DNA of 64,000 nt from Thelephora terrestris. Lineage: Eukaryota > Basidiomycota > Agaricomycetes > Thelephorales > Thelephoraceae. Where the stretch lies: NCBI GenBank assembly GCA_015956445.1, contig WIUZ02000012.1, positions 992,001 to 1,056,000 on the forward strand, read 5' to 3'. Position numbers and translations under genes: made by a program. Of the stretch, positions 57,748-64,000 are shown one piece after another (the stretch's first letter is position 1; each line of letters starts with the position of its first letter). The notes beneath the pieces were generated by a model, which worked only from the letters and a program-made list of their open reading frames with translations, was not told where the DNA came from and did no database searches.

Positions 57748-60700
57748 ATGTGGGTCGTAAGAGGGCCATTCGACGGCGATGAAGGGCAAGACTTGAGCAC
57801 AGAAAGTGGGTCGGGAGTCCTCGTGCACCGTTTCTCTTATGCGTCTGTTCTCTAGAGTCTAAGCTCCTGAAATCCGGAAGGCGCTATGTACTGGGAAGGA
57901 AAGATACGGATCTCCTCATCCAGACCAAGAAGATATCCAGAGAGCACGTAGCGTTTTACATTTCCGAATTTCCAACCTCTCGTATTGTGAGTCGACCATG
58001 TATTCTGTTCTCGTGTATCTTACAATCTTGGTTCAGGATGATCCAACTTTCAAACCGAAGGCAAGGCTGCAAGAGCTACGTAACAAGTCCATCACAATCC
58101 AAAGAGGAACGAGTCTCATAACACTCGATCCTTCGTCGAGTACTGAGCTTTGGGATGGGGATGCGATCCACTTGGTCGGGGGTATCACTGTCGTGTTCGT
58201 CACCAAGGGATATCGAAACGCGGTCACAGCTGAGCATGTCAATATCCCTCTTGCAGGATCTCTTGGTATCCGCTTTGTTGCAGAAGCGCCGCACCCTTTG
58301 CGGTGGACAAGGAATCATGTGGGAACATCGGTAAGTATATTATCCTGGCTTTTGGCTCGCGCTCGCTGGTTCACCGTTGACCAATGTCCATCAAGGTATC
58401 CACGTGGTTCACTCATCATGCCCTGAGGTGACGCACAATATCGTCCAGGAACTCACTCCTACACCCTACTGTGTGTCCTCTCTGCTCAACTCCAAAGTGA
58501 TCACCCCCGGGTGGCTCGCGGAAGTGATCCGCCGGGGAACTGAGGGGAACCGGAATTCCCTCATGGAACAACACTTCGAACTTCCAGATACCTCCCCTTA
58601 TCTGCCTGGGGTCTCGGCTGCTCTTCCATCAACATTGAGTTCGACAGATTTCTGGACTAATAGTGCCAGTCGGCGCGGGATACTTGACAACTATCGCTTC
58701 GTCATTTTGACCCGTGATTCAGAGAACGTTGAAGACTTGCAGTCTGTAATCTCACTGTCTGGTGGTGGATACGAACTCTTTCCGGTGGGCTCGGGAAAGT
58801 CACGGCTCCACCGTCGGCTATCTGCCAACAAGGACAAGAAGATGAAGATCGTCGTTGTTGACGATGAGGTCAAAGCGAGTATCACTACGAATTCCTGGAA
58901 CGAACTTGTTGATGAAGCAAAAACGTCCGTGTGATCTCACCCTCTCCTGTTCCTTCCATTGAATACCCTCAAGGTTCGAGTCAACGATTTGCAGCCGGGA
59001 AGAGGTTCTAGAAACTGTCATTGTCGGAAAGCCCTCCCTTCTAGACCACCATCCGGGTTGGTACCAACCTCCTGCTGGGATTTTTCTTCTCGCGAGCTTA
59101 CAATTACTTGTAACAGCATCAGAAGCAGCTGATGTTTCTTCTCAGTTGCACCAAGGGGGCTCGCTTCCGGGACACGCCGAAGATACACTGAGACCAAAAA
59201 GGCTGACTCGACGTACGACACCATCTTCCCACTCACCACTCGTTCGAGAACGTTCCTTGGAGATCGAGCCGCCACAGATCCGACGTGTAAGTTTCAGATA
59301 CCTGGGTTATGAGCTCCGATAACGTTTGTGTCTCAGGCCCTCACCCGCAGGGTCAAAGCTGGCTCAGTTCCTCCAGCAGTGGACGATCCGGACACTCTGG
59401 ACCGAAACCATCATGTCGGGGAAGATTCTGCACAACCAGCTGGTATTGATATGAACGTGCGTCGGTACAGCCTATCTGATTCTATCAACCGCACCTTACC
59501 CGAGATTCGTAGATGCCGCTTTTGCCACGTCCCCCACGCCCTTTAAAACGGAGAGCTGGGACAGCTGCGCCGGAGTCCGTGTTACAATCTATCGACGAGT
59601 TGGGGACTCCGAACGTGGAGCCCCCCTTGAAGAAGTTCAAAGCTCTTTTCGAGGAGAGTGACCCAGACCGCCTCGCCTTGAGTCTACCCTCAGAAACTTT
59701 GAACGCCATGCAAGAATCTTATCATCAGCCTTCAATGCTAAGCGATAATTTACCGGCTCAAGATGGACCATCATGCATCATTGGAGAAAACGAAATCATT
59801 CAGCGCCATGCGATCGTGAGGGGTCGAGGAACAAAGAGACGGGCGGGTACAGAAGATACTGAGGACCGCCCGTTATCCCCAACTTCGAGGGAAGAAAACT
59901 CTGCCCGGCCATCGAAACGGCGTGTTGTGGAAGGAGCCTCTAGAAGCGGTGCTGAGACGGATTCACAAGTGCAGGGAGGAGCCAAACTTGGAGAGCCAGA
60001 CACGGATAAAAGCTTCTTGACCGCACTTGCATCGATGAAGAAAGGGAAAAAGAACGAAGACTCGTTCGACCGGGAGTTCAATAATCTGAGAATCTCAAAG
60101 CCGGACATTGAGCGAGAAGTCATAGAACAGGAATGGAATTTGCTGGATGGGCTCGACGATGAACATAACATGAGAGGGAACTTCATGTTAGTGCTAGAAT
60201 TGGACGTGTACAAGAGGGATAGAGTGGGTGGAATGGGGACATCGAGAACTGGTAGAATTGATTGGGAAGGAAAGCCAAACTTCAAAAAGTTCCGCAAGGT
60301 ATGTCCCCTGAATTTGGTGGTTGTTTGGCGAATGGATTGATAGGCGACAGAAAAACGATCCTCGTCGACGACCTGCCGTCGAACTGGTAATGAACCAAGG
60401 CAACGACTACGGAGTAGGGTCTGGTATGGAAACCTTGCTCATCTGAAAACCTGTGGACCAGTCGCTAATTCTGCTCAAAGCTTATTGGAAAGATGATCCG
60501 GATCCAGCACAGGCCGATGAGTTTTTGGCACAATCTCAAGCGTCATCTAAAACCCGGGCACTGCAGCTACCCAACGACGATGATTCGGACGACGAAGATC
60601 AATCCCCGGTTAAACCTTCAGCAAAGAGATACATGCGGATCACTAAGGAAAAGATTCAGGGTTCTAAGCAAGAAATCCCTGAACCATTATTCTTTAGCTC

Positions 60701-60914
60701 AGAAGATGACGAAGGCGCTGGAGTAACTAAACACGGAGAAGGCGAAGATCGAGACGAGGGCACGGAAACATTACGGTCCGCCGGTAGCTCAAGAAAGGCC
60801 AGGGTGCAGCCAGGGCAAGCACTGCGGGCGTTGGTTGCTGATGACGATGATTCAGATGATGGAACGACCTTCAAAGGGTTTGGCACCAAACCCAGGCCTA
60901 GGGGGAGAAGATAA
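57748..60914 (+). CDS. NBS1: Nbs1/nibrin, MRN complex subunit
   Basis: The regulatory subunit of Mre11-Rad50-Nbs1 for double-strand-break repair and ATM/Tel1 activation. FHA domain: MWVVRGPFDGDEG, then KSKLLKSGRRYVLGRKDTDL and IQTKKISREHVAFYISEFPT. Two BRCT-like parts: GIHVVHSSCPEVTHNIVQEL with NSKVITPGWLAEVIRRG, and GILDNYRFVILTRDSENVED with FESTICSREEVLETVIVGKP (join at about 58933/58973). The middle is low complexity with KRRAGTAAPESVL and LKKFKALFEESDPDRLALSL. The Mre11-binding segment ends PNFKKFRK, followed by KNDPRRRPAVELVMNQGNDY and AYWKDDPDPAQADEFLAQSQ. The C-terminus is acidic then basic (DDDDSDDGTTFKGFGTKPRP), where Tel1-binding sequences lie in other species. About 910 residues and eight introns. 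It converges with GSY1 (98 bp). Confidence 0.9.
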
Positions 60915-61012
60915 CACAATAATTTGCAATCTCGTCTAGATGTGTAGTTAAAAACGGGAAACGCCTTGGTTGGGGTTCTTGCATATGAATGTAATCAGCG
61001 TTGCTTGAAATC

Positions 61013-63608
61013 TCACTTGTCCCCTTCATCATCATCGTTGTAATCAACATTTTGGAGGGCAGCATCTGCCTTTCTGAGATCAACCTCGCTCAAGGTGTTG
61101 AACTTGCCACCACCAGGAGTGCTTGCTCCGGACATCACAGAGCTAGCCCTGGAACGAACCTTCATGACCAACGGGCTGGAAAGACAAAAATCAATCGAAA
61201 AGCAAGGTAGAAGGAAACAAAAGCACGGACAACGGATAAGCATCCTCTTCATCTATATTGCCTGGCCACTGGTATCCTCCGCGGTAATCGTTCGTGACGA
61301 GCGCTTGCATCTACACAAACCCGGTCAAGGTCAAATCCGGAACAGGGATCTCCGCTCACCTCTTCTGTCAAGGTACCAATGTCACCGGGAGTGGCTGTAC
61401 CTCTGAACCTCGGGCTGGCGGGCACGCTGGGAAGTCCCATTCGCTCTGCGCCAAGACCCAAGCTAGACCCTCCGAATTCCCACTCGTCTTCTACGCCATT
61501 AGCTCCCTCAGGTCCGTAGAACGCATCAGGGTAAGCCCTCCGTATCGCCAGTTGCCTCGCTTTAGAGTATTCAATCCCGAGGTTCTTCCAATCCAATAGC
61601 GGACTTAATCGCTCTACTCGATTGCGTTGGTTGATTCGCTGTCTTCGGGTTTTGCTACAGAAGGTGAAGAGATGATCCGTCAGTTGGTTTACTGATTCCT
61701 CAACTGATTGCGCGCGGCGGTCGACTATGTAGCAACCTTCATCTTGAGGCCGTTCGATCAAATCTTGCATAAAACACCCAAACCCAGAGAGGTTCGTGGT
61801 CACAGAAGGGATACCCATCTATGCAAATCGTTCATTGAGATATCTACACAAGAACGTAGGAACGACTCACGACCGTGCACTCTGCTGGAGTATAACCCCA
61901 CGGTTCGTAGTAGCTGGGGAAGACGCCAAGGTGGCAGCCACGGACAAACTCTTCGTAATCGAGACCAAGGATAGGGTTGTTCGAGTTGAGGAAATCGGGA
62001 TGGAATACAATCTTTACGCGATCGTTGTGGTTGTTGAAGAGTTGCACCCTGCGGATTTGGTTGAGAATAGGATCGTTGTGGTCGTCGACCATATTGTGTG
62101 TGGTGACTGGTGGAAGTGTGTTTCTTTTGAGAGCCAATATACGACGCTTCAAAAGAACATTGTCTTCTTCGGTGAGAAGCTTGTCCGGACTTGGCAATGT
62201 ACCGTGTTCTCTGCGTGAAAAAAGAAGTAAGTCACTGCAGAAGTGGGCGAAGTTTGACGAACCCGTTGGAACGAATGGCGTGGTCGAAGAGCCTAGCACC
62301 GATCCTGTTCTGGATCTCTGTCACCGTATCTCGGAGCTGCTTTGTGACAGCCTGGCCTTTCAAAGCGTCGACGGTATATGACTGAGTGGGGGCTGGCATA
62401 ATGATGAATGCCACAACGGAAGTGTTTGATTCGGATTTCAACAGGCGGTAGTTCAGACCTGTGCGGGAATTGAGAAATGGGAATTTTTCAAAGGAGAGAG
62501 GCACAGACGAGCCATCGACTCAATGAACATGTCCACCCCCTTGTTACGATATTCGTATCGGCCTGCAGTGAACATCTGAACAGTAGCGTGGTCAGGCGCC
62601 ATTGGAAGCACAGCAGGAGAGAACCCACATAGAGAGTGTTCTCTAGTTCGAAGTTGTAATGTCCATAGAAGTGCCCACGGATAAATTCGTTGATCTTGGC
62701 CTTTGCGGTAGCGTGGAGATTCTGGAATTCATGCATCGCTTGGAATTTGATGACGTTCAAACCATTGGGAAGCACACCGTCGGGCTTGCGTTTGAGTAGA
62801 TGTTCCGACTCATAAGCGGTGATATGTGAGACGGTTGTGAACACATCAGCACAATGAGTTGAAGACCGTTCGATGCAGTATCTGTGGTAAATGCCACGTT
62901 TGCCAGCCTCGTGATCAACGTCGAAGTATTGAAGATTGTTGTAAAAGTCGACACTACCCGCACAGAGGTAGCGGCCCAAAAGTGTCGCATGTGTGGTGAA
63001 AACTGTGGTGACATCGACGTGACGCTTCCTGCACAAGGATATGGCTACGCCAGCCTGCCATTCGTGAAAATGAGCTATAACGGCTTTGTTGAGCTGTCTG
63101 GAGACGTACTACATATGGTGATAAATTAGTACGGTGTCACGAAGAGATGTCGGACACGACTCACTTCCCCCAGGAACCAGGCGACGATGTAGCCGAAGAC
63201 GATCGCCTCGTTGGTCTCATGGTCGTTGGGAGGAGTTGGTATTCCGGCAAGGTTCCAAAGATCGCCTTTCCATTCGTCCAATCTAGAGTATTGGCTACCA
63301 GTGTCGAACAGGATGACCTTCGGAGCGCCCTCGACCAGCCACCTCCCATAGAGCAGGATCACGCCTTTAGCGCGCATGGACTCTATGGTTTCTCGTAGGA
63401 AGGGATCCGTCGGTTCCTCTGGCTCGACCTCCATTGGGGCGGACTTGTAAGATAGAGGTCCGATGAGGCAGTATCTATCCCCGTATTCCGAGACTGTGAC
63501 TGGGATTTTCGTCTTGATGACGGTGTAGATTCCGCCTACTTTGTTTGCAACCTCCCATGCGCACTCGAACAGCAATGGGCGGCGAACATCGCGGGTTGGC
63601 TGGGACAT
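61013..63608 (-). CDS. GSY1: glycogen synthase (GT3)
   Basis: Transfers glucose from UDP-glucose to growing glycogen in the cytosol. [20 protein letters not shown] then [20 protein letters not shown] is the GT3 N-terminal signature. It is followed by [180 protein letters not shown] and [20 protein letters not shown]. The C-terminal regulatory tail is Ser-rich and acidic ([18 protein letters not shown] to DDDEGDK). About 720 residues, normal for fungi, with about eight introns. An in-frame ATG at 63725 would add 39 residues, but the family usually starts just before the [11 protein letters not shown] block, so 63608 is preferred. Confidence 0.94.
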
Positions 63609-64000
63609 ATCAGTAGGGTCGCTGGACGCGGGGGTGGAAACAACCAAAGAATGCCTTGAATTTTGTCGGAAGAAGTAGGCCGGGGAGGTTCGACTGTACG
63701 TCATCGGTTCACACGCTTGGTCCATGGATCATTCCAACCTGGGGACCGGTCCACGAGGCTTTGAGGGGTCTAGTTCCCGACTCCCCGATCACGATCAATT
63801 GATCAGCATGGGGGCCGGACCCTGGGTAAACTTTTTCATTCACCCACAGGGCGTCTCGATGCGTACTTCGGCTGGCACTGGAACTCTAGGGTCCTCGTTC
63901 TCGCTTTTGCCCGCGCCGGAGGACACCGTTTGTACGCCTTCATGGCGTCTCCTGGTGACCCCGACCCTCTCGATGCTTTACTTTTTGCCTGTGTGACTCT
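63609..64000. other. right-edge stretch: GSY1 promoter, no gene seen
   Basis: About 390 bp. A plus-strand frame at 63724-63996 is open for 90 codons but shows no motif. The stretch probably holds the glycogen synthase promoter and leader. Confidence 0.45.

Overview
This 64-kb window is nuclear DNA of a filamentous fungus, most likely an Agaricomycete (Basidiomycota). The evidence is many short introns (mostly about 45-70 nt) in nearly every gene, densely packed genes on both strands, and families expanded in mushroom-forming fungi: F-box proteins with a C-terminal MIDDER motif, a kinase with an HGDLKGPN catalytic loop, and a large non-canonical G-alpha. The exon joins given here were read by eye from splice signals plus reading frame and remembered family patterns. 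No search was run.

Layout. 1-6.3 kb, mostly minus strand: a decayed N-acetylglucosamine-6-phosphate deacetylase, a probable mitochondrial protein, a DUF1279/FAM210-like membrane protein and an intron-rich amino-acid/GABA permease. 6.6-17.4 kb: a rhodanese-fusion protein, an F-box protein, a G-alpha subunit and a macrodomain (PARG-like) protein with a degraded active site. 17.4-20.4 kb is a 3-kb stretch without a recognisable gene. 20.4-31.7 kb: a CSC1/OSCA-type channel, an IMPACT/YIH1-like protein, NMN adenylyltransferase and eIF4G. 32.7-41.1 kb: a protein kinase divergent from a TRK potassium transporter, an intron-bearing tRNA-Ala(UGC), and a second F-box protein.

41.5-53.9 kb is compact housekeeping: SLD5 (GINS) divergent from NC2-alpha, an AlkB-type dioxygenase only 35 bp downstream of NC2-alpha, a lineage protein of unknown function, BET2, the 3-ketodihydrosphingosine reductase TSC10, a TLDc/OXR1-like protein, a DAP1/MAPR heme protein and cytosolic tyrosyl-tRNA synthetase. 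54.3-63.6 kb: a KDM4-like JmjN/JmjC demethylase, the MRN-complex subunit NBS1 and glycogen synthase.

I found no cluster that reads as a dedicated new system. The neighbours are mostly unrelated housekeeping genes that share short divergent promoters or convergent 3' ends. Points worth a second look are three proteins that keep a catalytic fold but have lost or swapped key catalytic residues (rhodanese Cys to Ser, macrodomain QEE motif lost, G-alpha switch II Gln to Ser), two GC-AG introns, microexons of 8 and 15 nt in the TRK gene, very tight same-strand gene pairs, and the decaying deacetylase. I saw no transposon, LTR element, CRISPR array or rRNA.
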